A stretch of DNA of 10,699 bases from Chryseosolibacter sp049791675 (GCA_049791675.1 JBARAD010000185.1:1-10699); one strand, 5' to 3'. Numbered from the stretch's first letter, positions 1 through 6,970 are shown. Notes: a model not told the origin generated them from the sequence alone. A program made the numbers and translations.

Positions 1-70
1 TTAAATCTTAAATCTTAAATCTTAAATCTTAAATCTTAAATCTTAAATCTTAAATCTTAAATCTTAAATC
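1..70. repeat. TTAAATC heptamer tandem array, 10 copies, open at window start
   Basis: Ten perfect head-to-tail copies of TTAAATC fill the first 70 bases and may continue outside the window. Read in the sense of the adjacent minus-strand gene the unit is GATTTAA. The TGA stop of that gene overlaps the first unit, so the array begins exactly where coding ends. The unit contains TAA on both strands and 7 is not a multiple of 3, so any 21 bp of array closes all six reading frames. Function unknown. Confidence 0.95.
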
Positions 71-1739
71 ATTCACCGCGCTTTACAAACTTCACATGCT
101 TCACCCTTCCGCTCGATACCTTCAATCCGGTGATCTGACCATTGTCATCCCTGACAAATTCGATCTTGCTCATGAACCAGGCACCGGTCGAAAAAACATC
201 TTTGCCAACAGGGGTCAGCGCCGTCGGCTCATGACGAATATGGTTTGCCCGTAACGTGTCATCTTGCACTGCAAGTGTATAGCTCGTCTGGAGTTCCGGA
301 CTGTAATAGGTGCCTGTAAAATCTTTGATCGCGATGGATCCAGGATCGAAAGGTTTCATCCTCTTAGCAATAATGGTTTGTCCTCCCTGCGAAAATGTCA
401 GCTGCTCAACCGGGCCATCACTCTTTTCGGGAAAAGAAATCTTCACGCCATACTGATCAAGAACAAACTCAGAATCAGACTTTGCGTCCAGAACGACCAT
501 GGGCTGTCCCGTAGCCTGCGCCGTTAGTTTTCCCTTGTCAGACTTAAAAGTCAGGACCATTTCATCGCTGAGTAGATATTGCCCCTCATACTTTTTAAGA
601 AGCGCCTCACTGACCGTGACCGTACCGGCGACCTGTTTTTTATCTTCCGCTTTCGCAGGATCTTCCTTCAGGGAACCTTTCAGGCAGATATCCGCGATCT
701 TATAGGCCAAACCTCCCGGATTGAAGGAGCCCAGGTTGCTCAGCACGGCGATCGCATAATTTTGTTCCGGGAAACGCAGGAGATAACTTCTGTAGCCTGC
801 GTCGCCGCCGGAATGGGCAATGGCTTTAAGGCCCTTGTATCTTGAAACATCCTGCCCGAAGGCGTAGGAGATCGTATCGCCTTTGTTCAGCACGCCACGT
901 TCCTCCATTTGTTTCATTACCCTCGCATTGCCGACCTTCATCACGTAAAAATTGTCCGACCATTTCATCAGGTCTTCCGCCGTCGTAAAGAGACTGGTAG
1001 CGCCCGCGTTGGCATAGCTCAGCACACTCTTCTTCAAACCTCCGGGAGCATCCTGGAAAGAATATGCTCTGTTCTTCACGATCTTTTCATGGTCGTCATA
1101 GAACAGCGTGTTTTCCATGTCCAGGGGGGCGAAGATGTTCTCGCTGCACCATTCCGGAAAACTTTTTCCTGTTACGCGGCTCACGATCTCGCCCATGAGC
1201 GTATAGCCCGTATTGCAATAGTTGAATTCCTCACCGGGCCTGGTGTTCAGCTCTTCCTGGTGGCTGATGAGTCGCAGCACCTGATTGCGGGTGATGACGT
1301 CATCCAGACGCCACCCTGCCAGCGCCAGCAGGTTCCATTGGTCGCGGAGTCCGCTCGTATGGTGCACAAGGTGTTTGATCGTGATCTTGTGGCCGAAGTC
1401 GTGTAGCTCCGGCAGATACTTCCTGATGTCGTCATCGAGCGAGATCTTGCCCTGGTCCGCAAGCAGCGCGATAGCGAAGGCTGTGAATTGCTTTGAAACC
1501 GAAGCCACATGAAATACCGTCTGCGGAGAATTGGGGATATCGTACTCCGGATTGGCAGATCCGTAACCTTTACTGAAAAGTATCTGATCACCTTGCGCCA
1601 CCGCGACGGTGACCCCTGCGCTTTCCGGCTTGATCATGGAAGCTATAAGTTTGTCGATTTCTTTCTCTTGTATCCCAGGCGCTTTCTGACCGCACGCAGC
1701 GCAGCTGATGAAGACGAGGACGGCGATGGATTTTTTCAT
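69..1739 (-). CDS. Beta-lactamase-fold serine hydrolase, probable lipoprotein
   Basis: 556 residues. This is a class C beta-lactamase/DD-peptidase-type serine hydrolase (Pfam Beta-lactamase family). The N-terminus is a short hydrophobic stretch with cysteines at 13 and 16 (FISC and CAAC), suggesting an exported lipoprotein, although neither is a perfect lipobox. The catalytic domain spans about 30-350. SxxK is S80-V-S-K83 (nucleophile and base), YxN is Y174-C-N176, and the KTG equivalent is H309-S-G-G. HHTSG at 126-130 is typical of the family. After it come two beta-rich modules, about 381-460 and 468-553, like the DUF3471-type domains often found behind these enzymes. The substrate cannot be told: members include peptidases, esterases and amidases, and true beta-lactamase activity is unlikely to be the main role. 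The start is an ATG directly before the signal sequence. It stands alone, and its stop runs into a heptamer array. Confidence 0.9.
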   Translation of the reverse strand: MKKSIAVLVFISCAACGQKAPGIQEKEIDKLIASMIKPESAGVTVAVAQGDQILFSKGYGSANPEYDIPNSPQTVFHVASVSKQFTAFAIALLADQGKISLDDDIRKYLPELHDFGHKITIKHLVHHTSGLRDQWNLLALAGWRLDDVITRNQVLRLISHQEELNTRPGEEFNYCNTGYTLMGEIVSRVTGKSFPEWCSENIFAPLDMENTLFYDDHEKIVKNRAYSFQDAPGGLKKSVLSYANAGATSLFTTAEDLMKWSDNFYVMKVGNARVMKQMEERGVLNKGDTISYAFGQDVSRYKGLKAIAHSGGDAGYRSYLLRFPEQNYAIAVLSNLGSFNPGGLAYKIADICLKGSLKEDPAKAEDKKQVAGTVTVSEALLKKYEGQYLLSDEMVLTFKSDKGKLTAQATGQPMVVLDAKSDSEFVLDQYGVKISFPEKSDGPVEQLTFSQGGQTIIAKRMKPFDPGSIAIKDFTGTYYSPELQTSYTLAVQDDTLRANHIRHEPTALTPVGKDVFSTGAWFMSKIEFVRDDNGQITGLKVSSGRVKHVKFVKRGE

Positions 1740-2081
1740 GGGGTAACATTTATATTGAGCATGTGGAAGTTACGATTTTTCAGAACGGAGTTCAAGAGAG
1801 GGAATGGGGGTTTAAAATTTAAGATTGAAGAGACGCTTCCGAGATTCCTGGGCGGCTCTCAATTTTAATCTTGAATCATTCACGAATCGCGAATTGGTTT
1901 TGTCCGGGAAAAATCATACACGCACGCTCTGCTATGAAAAGCACAAAGCTCAGCCAGCACGCCCCCATTCACCATTCACGACTCACGATTGACGGATCAC
2001 GGCCATTGCATGGAACACGTTCGATGAGCGTTACGTGTGGGATGTGTTGCAACGTTCGCGCGTGGGTGTAAACTTCATCTT
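1740..2081. other. Gene-free region with degenerate heptamer repeats
   Basis: I see no credible gene here. From 1816 to 1829 there are two heptamers related to the TTAAATC family (AATTTAA, GATTGAA). From 1863 to about 1891 a stretch with TTTTAATC and TTGAATC is in the opposite orientation, so the two form an imperfect inverted pair around a 33-bp spacer. Further on lies the ATTCACG array listed separately. The stretch just upstream of the serine hydrolase (1740-1815) should hold its promoter, but I find no clear TTTG/TAnnTTTG pair. Confidence 0.6.
1967..2001. repeat. Degenerate heptamer array, consensus ATTCACG
   Basis: Five consecutive 7-bp units are visible: ATTCACC, ATTCACG, ACTCACG, ATTGACG, GATCACG. 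Most units differ from ATTCACG at one or two positions. ATTCACG followed by AATCGCG also appears at 1878-1891. This is a different sequence from the TTAAATC family with the same 7-bp period, so it belongs to the wider set of heptamer arrays in the window. Confidence 0.7.
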
Positions 2082-2182
2082 TCGCCCTTTCAGGGCTCTG
2101 TCGGTTTGGATAATCTGCTAACCCAGGGCTCTGAAGCTGGCGCTTCTACACCCTGGGCTGATATATGTCGCCCTTTCAGGGC
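2082..2182. repeat. REP-like three-hairpin element A
   Basis: A 15-bp box, TCGCCCTTTCAGGGC, occurs as a direct repeat at 2082-2096 and 2168-2182, 86 bp apart. Each box is a hairpin (GCCCT, 3-nt loop, AGGGC). Between them is a longer hairpin at 2122-2157: outer stem CCCAGGG/CCCTGGG, inner stem GAAGC (2133-2137) with GCTTC (2142-2146), loop TGGC. The layout is box, 25 bp, hairpin, 12 bp, box. In reverse complement it aligns with element B at 9842-9944. REP/BIME elements mobilised by REP-associated tyrosine transposases (RAYT) look like this, but no such gene lies in the window. Confidence 0.75.
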
Positions 2183-2249
2183 GGCAGTCAGTAGTTCTCC
2201 CCGAACAACACTGAATCTTGAGGGCTGCATATTATCCGTTTGGCAGAAC

Positions 2250-2318
2250 TAAATCTTAAATCTTAAATCTTAAATCTTAAATCTTAAATCTTAAATCTTA
2301 AATCTTAAATCTTAAACC
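2250..2318. repeat. TTAAATC heptamer tandem array, 8 perfect copies plus partial ends
   Basis: Eight perfect TTAAATC copies lie at 2256-2311, preceded by a partial unit (TAAATC at 2250-2255) and closed by the variant TTAAACC at 2312-2318. That last unit is also the end of the DinB-family gene: its GTT valine codon and TAA stop are made of repeat sequence. In the sense of that gene the unit is GATTTAA, the same orientation as in the array at 1-70. Confidence 0.95.
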
Positions 2319-2857
2319 TCCGCCCCCAAAGCAATCCCGAGGTGCGCCAGGTGATGCTTCACATGCCAGGCCGACATCGAGATCGCCTGTTTCTGATTTA
2401 ACATTATTTTCCTTACGGGATGGTAGTACGCAATGGCCTGCTGCTGTTCGTTCAGGGATCTCATCAGGTGAACAAACCGCTTGGTAATCCCTTCAAACAT
2501 ATCCAGCGAATCTGCGATGGGCGAGGAGAGGCCATCGGAAGTGTGCGCCCAGGCATCCATGTTCACGAGGGTTATTTCTTTGTAGTCTGCTTCTGTCAAC
2601 GCCTTCTTCATCCGGAAGAAGTGAAGCAATTGCATGTCCGCCACATGATTGACGAGTTGCTGCACATTCCAGCCTCCTTCACGATAAGTTTTCTTCAGAT
2701 CATTCGCCGCAAGACCTTTCGTGATCGCCCTGTAATCGGCAGGCGCCGACGCTATGGTGTTGATCATTGCATCAAGCTCGGATTCATTGATGTTTTCCTG
2801 AGCTGTAAAAGGTCCGATGGGAAACTTAAGCTGCGTGAGTTGGTCGGGAGTTGTCAT
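2312..2857 (-). CDS. DinB/YfiT-type putative metal-dependent enzyme (BstA-like thiol transferase family)
   Basis: 181 residues from the ATG at 2857. A TTG two codons upstream (2863) could also start it, but ATG is more likely. It has the four-helix DinB fold expected of the YfiT/BstA branch, about 180 residues. From this ATG the probable metal ligands are H71 in a WNVQQLVNH motif and H165 and H169 in a C-terminal WHVKHHLAH motif; these correspond to the three-histidine site of Bacillus YfiT. Family members are hydrolases or thiol-S-transferases using bacillithiol or related thiols, acting in the cytoplasm; the substrate here is unknown. It has its own Bacteroidota-type promoter just upstream. 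Oddly, the last codon and the stop lie inside a heptamer array, leaving only about nine residues after the final histidine, so the C-terminal helix may be slightly clipped. Confidence 0.85.
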   Translation of the reverse strand: MTTPDQLTQLKFPIGPFTAQENINESELDAMINTIASAPADYRAITKGLAANDLKKTYREGGWNVQQLVNHVADMQLLHFFRMKKALTEADYKEITLVNMDAWAHTSDGLSSPIADSLDMFEGITKRFVHLMRSLNEQQQAIAYYHPVRKIMLNQKQAISMSAWHVKHHLAHLGIALGAEV

Positions 2858-2877
2858 GTGCAATCAATAGATTTCCT

Positions 2878-2907
2878 CAAATATAGTTCAAGGTTGATTT
2901 AATCAAA
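2878..2907 (-). promoter_or_regulatory. Bacteroidota-type promoter for the DinB-family gene
   Basis: On the minus strand TTTG (2907-2904) and TATATTTG (2885-2878) are separated by 18 bp. This matches the Bacteroidota primary-sigma consensus TTTG, about 19 bp, TAnnTTTG. Transcription should begin near 2873, giving a leader of only about 15 nt before the ATG at 2857. The only SD-like sequence, GAGGA, overlaps the end of the -7 box and is probably mostly untranscribed. Confidence 0.7.
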
Positions 2908-2922
2908 GCATTGGAATTTATT

Positions 2923-4290
2923 TTAATGTTGTGCATGCTGTCCGAGTGAACGACGTTTTCTCACCTTTCCGAACCCGCTTTCGTCGTCAGCGCCATCCGA
3001 ACTCAATCTTTCAATTACTTTGTCCGCCACTTTCGTGCCGAGCTCCAGACCGGCATCATTATCCGTGCGGAAATGAATACCCGCATAGAAACGCGACTCA
3101 GCTCCATCCTTTGCAATCTTCGTGAACAAGGCTTTCTCTGAAGGGAAAAAGTAAGGAAAGAGCTCGCCAACAACGCCACTCATCACCGCATGTCCCGAAG
3201 GATAACCAGGGAAGGGCGGTGTGGGTATCAGGGGTTTGTAAGTGGAATCATATTGATCCGGTCGTATTCCCCAGTACGCGTACTTGGCGTCGAAACACGC
3301 TGTGAAGGCGTCATAGTAGGCTACCGCTACAGCGGCATGCAATCTGGCCGCCCGTGGTGGATTGAGATGAAGATTGTATTCAAAAATCTTTTTGTTGAGC
3401 AGCGATTCACCCGTGGACTGGCTGGCGTAATGCCACGCATTGGCACGTGTACGGAATGTCTGTTTGAAACTCCTGAGTTCCTCCATCTCTTTGGCGAAAT
3501 CAGGAGGTGGGCCCGGCCTGAATTGACTCGCACTGTCAAGCACGACAGTCCTGCTGAAGCCCGCCATCGGCAACATTGGGTTCTTGCCTGTCCACACGCC
3601 AGGCCCTTGCGGCATCTTTCCATCAAACTCCTTTTTGGTAATGAAGTCTCGTGTGAGTTCAATTTCCTTTTCAGCGATCTTCCTGCCGAGTTCAAAACCC
3701 GCACGCGTATCGCCGGGAAAGGCAACTCCCGCCGCAACGCGCGAATCCATCGCTTCCTGTGCCATCCGTTTCACTGAATCCGCCATGGCAGGATAGAAAT
3801 GAGAAATCAATGTCACCGCGACCCCTGCCGCCACGGAGTGTTCGCAAGGATACGAAGGACTTTCCGGCTTTTGCGCATACAGTTTTACATGACTATCGGC
3901 AGTGAAAGGACGCGGACGACTGAACGTATACTTGGTATCCCAGGCTGCCAGGGTAGCATCATAGATCGCAGTGCCCATTAACAACTGGGCCAGCGCACCG
4001 TTGCCTGTAATATCGGTCATCCATAATCTGGACGCCATGTCATACCACCGGTAACCGGGGGCCCCCGCATTCCAGAACAGGATCTTCTGCATGCCCACGG
4101 AATCAACGTTGCGTTGTGCTGAAAGTACCTGTGCCAACTCCGCTTTGTCCGCCGGAGGCGGTGGCAACCGGTACGCCCTACCCGACGCGATAAACCAGGG
4201 TTTCCAATTGCCAGCGCCCGGTTCTACTTGTGCGGTGGCATGAACTGTGATCGCTAACAGCAACACAGGGAAGAGTAACTTTTTTTTCAT
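2923..4290 (-). CDS. Exported PAP2-superfamily / vanadium haloperoxidase-like protein with internal duplication
   Basis: 455 residues with a clear signal peptide (MKKK, hydrophobic core, likely cleavage around ATA/Q21), so it acts in the periplasm or outside. It belongs to the PAP2 / vanadium-dependent haloperoxidase-like superfamily: acid phosphatases, lipid phosphatases and haloperoxidases sharing the signature K-x6-RP, PSGH, SR-x5-H-x3-D. The C-terminal half has it complete: K336..R343-P344, P364-SG-H367, S399-R400..H406..D410. The N-terminal half repeats it exactly 216 residues earlier, without gaps: K120..R127-P128, P148-C-E-H151, S183-R184..A190..D194. There the third-motif histidine, which carries the phosphoryl or vanadate group, is alanine. 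One active site is therefore expected, in the second half. Phosphatase or haloperoxidase cannot be decided from sequence. It is divergent from the kinase/regulator operon. The start is the only ATG before the signal sequence; no SD is visible. Confidence 0.88.
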   Translation of the reverse strand: MKKKLLFPVLLLAITVHATAQVEPGAGNWKPWFIASGRAYRLPPPPADKAELAQVLSAQRNVDSVGMQKILFWNAGAPGYRWYDMASRLWMTDITGNGALAQLLMGTAIYDATLAAWDTKYTFSRPRPFTADSHVKLYAQKPESPSYPCEHSVAAGVAVTLISHFYPAMADSVKRMAQEAMDSRVAAGVAFPGDTRAGFELGRKIAEKEIELTRDFITKKEFDGKMPQGPGVWTGKNPMLPMAGFSRTVVLDSASQFRPGPPPDFAKEMEELRSFKQTFRTRANAWHYASQSTGESLLNKKIFEYNLHLNPPRAARLHAAVAVAYYDAFTACFDAKYAYWGIRPDQYDSTYKPLIPTPPFPGYPSGHAVMSGVVGELFPYFFPSEKALFTKIAKDGAESRFYAGIHFRTDNDAGLELGTKVADKVIERLSSDGADDESGFGKVRKRRSLGQHAQH

Positions 4291-4556
4291 ATTGTTTTGC
4301 GTTTATGCAAGAATACGGATGGAAGGAAAAAAATATACACCGCATCAATGAACAGCAGGGTATCGTACACAAACAGCGTCTTTTGGTCAATACCGGAAAA
4401 TGAGGCGCGGCGCCATCGCCACATTATCAAGCGCAGCAGCCTGCTGCATATTGTGGTTGACTTATTCCCGCAGTTGGTAGACCGCAAAGTCAATCCCGTA
4501 GACTGCAAAATCAAAAAGGGAAATATTTTGACGACATTTATCCTATCAAAGGCAGG
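4291..4556. promoter_or_regulatory. Divergent regulatory region between PAP2 gene and LytS/LytTR operon
   Basis: 266 bp with no credible gene. Visible structure: a perfect inverted repeat GCAGCA-GCC-TGCTGC at 4433-4447; the 21-bp-period direct repeat at 4477-4514 (separate entry); and a near-consensus -7-like TATTTTG at 4524-4530, which could drive the kinase gene with a leader of about 20 nt. On the minus strand TATATTTT (around 4330) is a weak -7 candidate for the PAP2 gene. None of these promoters is certain. Confidence 0.5.
4477..4514 (+). promoter_or_regulatory. Putative LytTR operator: two 17-bp direct repeats, 21-bp period
   Basis: GTAGACCGCAAAGTCAA at 4477-4493 recurs as GTAGACTGCAAAATCAA at 4498-4514: 15 of 17 bases match and the centres are 21 bp apart, two helical turns. 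LytTR-domain regulators typically bind two direct repeats of about 9 bp on one DNA face with this period. On the minus strand the cores read TGCAGTCTA and TGCGGTCTA, with partial likeness to known LytTR half-sites containing CAGTT or CCGTT. The site ends 42 bp before the kinase start codon, a sensible position for autoregulation. Confidence 0.6.
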
Positions 4557-5600
4557 ATGAAGGTATCAATCGATAAACACCGCTTCAAGATCTATCTATG
4601 GATCGGGGCAGCCTATTTAGGGCTGAATCTCTTCAGCGACCTCATCAACCACGCGGATACATTTTTCCAAAGAGCCTGGAATAATATCTGGCTGGTCAGC
4701 TACCTGGTAGTCCTCAATTTCCTTTTCCTTGAGTTTGCCCTTCCCTTTATAAAACTGACCTGGAAAAGGATCCTCATCGCCCCGGCGATCCTCTTTCCAT
4801 TCCTGATGTTGTATTCTTTCGGTTTTTTCGGCTGGAGGCAACTCGGCATCGCCCTGCATCTCTACTTTGAGTTGAGGGTCCACGAATCGACGTTAACCGG
4901 CGTCGAATATCACGTGGGGTACAGCATTCCTTCGATTCTCTTTTTTGTCATCCTCAGGCATGTCTATGATTACCGGAAACTGAAAGAAGCCACCCGGCAA
5001 TTGCGCATTGAAAAACAGGAAGCTGAATTGAACTATCTCAAATCGCAAACCAATCCGCATTTTCTATTCAATACCTTGAATAACATCTATTCACTGGCGC
5101 GCGACAAGTCGGATCTTGCGCCGGAATCCATTTTACGTCTCTCGAAAATATTGCGCTTTATGCTGTATGAAGCCGGTGCAGCTTACATCGCGATAGAACA
5201 GGAACTCAGGATCATGAGTGACTACATCGCGCTGGAGAAGTTACGGTATGACGAATCCTTACGGGTGAATTTCAATCATGACGTTGAGGATATGAAACAG
5301 GCCATACCGCCCCTGCTGATGATACCCCTGGTGGAAAATGCATTCAAACACGGCGTCTCTGAAACGCGGAACGAACCCTTTGTCGATATCCATCTTTCGG
5401 TTAACAAAAGGCTGCTGACCTTTGTGGTAAAGAATTCAACCGGCTCCGTTTCGTTCGATCAGCATGTCAGGGAAAACATCGGGTTATCCAACCTGAGACG
5501 TCAGCTGCAACTGCTGTACACCGATTACGATCTATCGGTTCATCATCACAACTCCTTGTTCATTTCCACATTGAAGATCAATCTTGCGAGCCATGTCTAA
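4557..5600 (+). CDS. LytS/YehU-type sensor histidine kinase
   Basis: 347 residues. The N-terminal half holds about four membrane segments (roughly 11-30, 43-64, 72-92, 121-135), followed by a short coiled-coil-like linker (about 138-162). Then comes the His_kinase domain (PF06580 type): the phosphoacceptor region has NPHFLFNTLNNIYSL with H168, and a degenerate ATPase domain shows the N-box PLVENAFKHG (N261) and the G-box ENIGLSNLRRQLQLLY (G309). It should autophosphorylate in response to an unknown envelope signal and pass phosphate to the LytTR regulator encoded directly downstream. There is no periplasmic sensor domain, so the signal is probably sensed in or near the membrane, as is usual for this Bacteroidota group. 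The ATG at 4557 overlaps the GGCAGG motif too closely for that to be an SD. The stop overlaps the next start by 8 bp. Confidence 0.93.
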   Translation: MKVSIDKHRFKIYLWIGAAYLGLNLFSDLINHADTFFQRAWNNIWLVSYLVVLNFLFLEFALPFIKLTWKRILIAPAILFPFLMLYSFGFFGWRQLGIALHLYFELRVHESTLTGVEYHVGYSIPSILFFVILRHVYDYRKLKEATRQLRIEKQEAELNYLKSQTNPHFLFNTLNNIYSLARDKSDLAPESILRLSKILRFMLYEAGAAYIAIEQELRIMSDYIALEKLRYDESLRVNFNHDVEDMKQAIPPLLMIPLVENAFKHGVSETRNEPFVDIHLSVNKRLLTFVVKNSTGSVSFDQHVRENIGLSNLRRQLQLLYTDYDLSVHHHNSLFISTLKINLASHV

Positions 5601-6285
5601 GATCACCTGCATTATTGTTGAAGACGAACCATTGGCCGCGAAGGTGCTGATGGATTATATTGCCCAGGTTCCCTTCCTGGAATTGAAAGGATCGTTCAAA
5701 GATGCTATTCTCGCAGCGGACTACCTGAGAAACAGTACCGTGGACCTTATCTTTCTGGATATCCATCTTCCGAAATTGAAAGGGATGGCATTTCTGAAAA
5801 TGCTGACGCATCATCCGGCCGTGATCATTACCACGGCCTATCATCAGTATGCAGTCGAGGGATTCGATCTCAACGTGACCGACTACCTGCTCAAGCCCTT
5901 TGAGTTCGAGCGATTCCTGATCGCGGTGACAAAAGTGAAATCCGGCCAAAGTCAGAAACCGCAGCCGGAAGACAGGCGTGATACGAAGGAACATCTCTTC
6001 GTGAATGTGCAGAAAAAGAAAGTGAAGATGTTACTCGCCGACATCCTCTATATCGAAAGCCAGCGCGAATACGTCAGGATCGTCACCACAAAGAAAGAAT
6101 ATGTATCCAAGATCAGCACCCATGAAATAGAGGCGCTTTTGCCTCCGGATCTCTTCACCCGTATTCATCGTTCCTTCATCGTGTCAATAAACAAAATTGA
6201 ATCCTATACGGCAGAGGAAGTGGAGATAAACGGGGTGTCCATTCCTGTCGGGCGGGACTACAGGCATCTGCTGGAGAAGTTGTAA
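5593..6285 (+). CDS. LytTR-family response regulator
   Basis: 230 residues from the ATG at 5593; an in-frame TTG three codons upstream (5584) is less likely. The receiver domain (1 to about 115) has the acidic pair E10-D11, phosphoacceptor D56 in FLDIHLP, T80/T81 and K101 in LLKPFEFERF. A charged, flexible linker (116-132) leads to a LytTR DNA-binding domain (about 133-230), with the typical VKMLLADILYIESQREYV and FTRIHRSFIVSINKI segments. It is the cognate partner of the kinase. ATGTCTAA carries both this start and the kinase stop, so the two are translationally coupled. LytTR proteins bind direct repeats with a 21-22 bp period; such a repeat is present upstream of this operon. Target genes elsewhere are unknown; the divergent PAP2 gene is a local candidate. 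Confidence 0.95.
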   Translation: MSKITCIIVEDEPLAAKVLMDYIAQVPFLELKGSFKDAILAADYLRNSTVDLIFLDIHLPKLKGMAFLKMLTHHPAVIITTAYHQYAVEGFDLNVTDYLLKPFEFERFLIAVTKVKSGQSQKPQPEDRRDTKEHLFVNVQKKKVKMLLADILYIESQREYVRIVTTKKEYVSKISTHEIEALLPPDLFTRIHRSFIVSINKIESYTAEEVEINGVSIPVGRDYRHLLEKL

Positions 6286-6356
6286 CCCCTCCAACATGTC
6301 TGACCCGACAAAATAAGTACACGCGTCAGATCGATCACTGCGCCATCCGTCAGAGC

Positions 6357-6373
6357 AAAAGGGTTCATTACCC
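6357..6373 (-). terminator. Weak possible terminator for the PepSY-like gene
   Basis: On the minus strand GGGT-AATGA-ACCC is followed by TTTTGC, six bases after the stop codon. The stem is only 4 bp and the T-run is short, so it is weak evidence. A second small hairpin, CTGGAT-6 nt-ATCCAG (6373-6390), overlaps the stop codon. The plus-strand regulator gene ending at 6285 shows no good terminator of its own. Confidence 0.35.
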
Positions 6374-6378
6374 TGGAT

Positions 6379-6906
6379 CTATTTATCCAGAAACTCTCCG
6401 CTATCAGTTACGTTCACTCTCATCCGTTTGTCGCCATTTTCCAGCAAAAGCTTGTATACCTTTCTGGTCGCATACCCTCCGGTATCGCGATAATTGACGA
6501 GATAAGCATCTTTGGAGATGGTCCAGTTGGCAAATCTTTTTGCCACAGCCTCCCTTACTTTCGCAGGAACCGCCACGTCTTTGAACCTTTCCGCCGTGCG
6601 CAGCAGTTTGCCATCTTTATCGTATGCAGCGAGGATCTTTCCCTCGGGAATGTAAAAGGAGACTATATAGTTCTGATACACATCATTATAAAATTCCGAG
6701 CCTTTAACATCATAAGCTGCGGCATACTGTTCAAGCATGTCCACGGGTTGCGCTGCTTCCTCCGGGCTGATCGCGTTGAGATATTTGTAATTAGCCGCTG
6801 TTATCACGATCTCAGGCAGCACCTTCTGCGCGAAAGTCTGTACGGTGGCTCCCGACAACAACACAACCGCCGACAGCATTCCAGGGATAACTTTTGAAAG
6901 TTTCAT
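6379..6906 (-). CDS. Secreted PepSY-like (DUF2874-type) protein
   Basis: 175 residues from the ATG at 6906; the open frame extends to a TTG at 6954, but the signal peptide begins exactly at the ATG. The first 26 residues form a signal peptide ending in TFA/Q, so the protein is exported. The mature part shows repeated alpha/beta segments such as VPAKVREAVAKRFANWTISKDAYLVNY and RKVYKLLLENGDKRMRVNV, resembling the PepSY-like / beta-lactamase-inhibitor-like family common in Bacteroidota, where two PepSY-like units are usual. No catalytic residues are expected, and the role is unknown; inhibitor or binding functions have been proposed for the fold. It is divergent from a beta-lactamase-fold serine hydrolase gene. 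A near-consensus -7 (TATAGTTTG, 6960-6952) and a TTG about 16-17 bp upstream suggest its promoter. The family call rests on pattern likeness only. Confidence 0.7.
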   Translation of the reverse strand: MKLSKVIPGMLSAVVLLSGATVQTFAQKVLPEIVITAANYKYLNAISPEEAAQPVDMLEQYAAAYDVKGSEFYNDVYQNYIVSFYIPEGKILAAYDKDGKLLRTAERFKDVAVPAKVREAVAKRFANWTISKDAYLVNYRDTGGYATRKVYKLLLENGDKRMRVNVTDSGEFLDK

Positions 6907-6970
6907 AACATTTGAATTTAAATTGGGAATTGATTTGTCTCTCAAGGTGGGCAAACTATATCAACCGGCA

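Noticed and set aside
909..1406. 165-residue plus-strand open frame
   Set aside because: It is antisense to the well-supported serine hydrolase and has no recognisable domain.
1871..2252. Two plus-strand open frames (1871-2071 and 2037-2252)
   Set aside because: They run through degenerate heptamers and element A, the second ends in the TTAAATC array, and the products have no protein-like pattern.
3190..3777. 195-residue plus-strand open frame antisense to the PAP2 gene
   Set aside because: The minus strand carries complete duplicated PAP2 motifs; the plus frame is a shadow.
4456..4484. Sigma-70-like promoter TTGACT ... TAGACC
   Set aside because: The spacing is 15 bp, the -10 is poor, and this phylum uses a different promoter consensus; the stretch also overlaps the putative operator.
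4297..4560. 87-residue open frame upstream of the kinase
   Set aside because: It covers the divergent promoter region and the LytTR-like repeat, has no domain, and overlaps the kinase start.
5584..5592. TTG start three codons upstream for the response regulator
   Set aside because: The ATG at 5593 gives the standard receiver N-terminus and the usual short overlap with the kinase gene.
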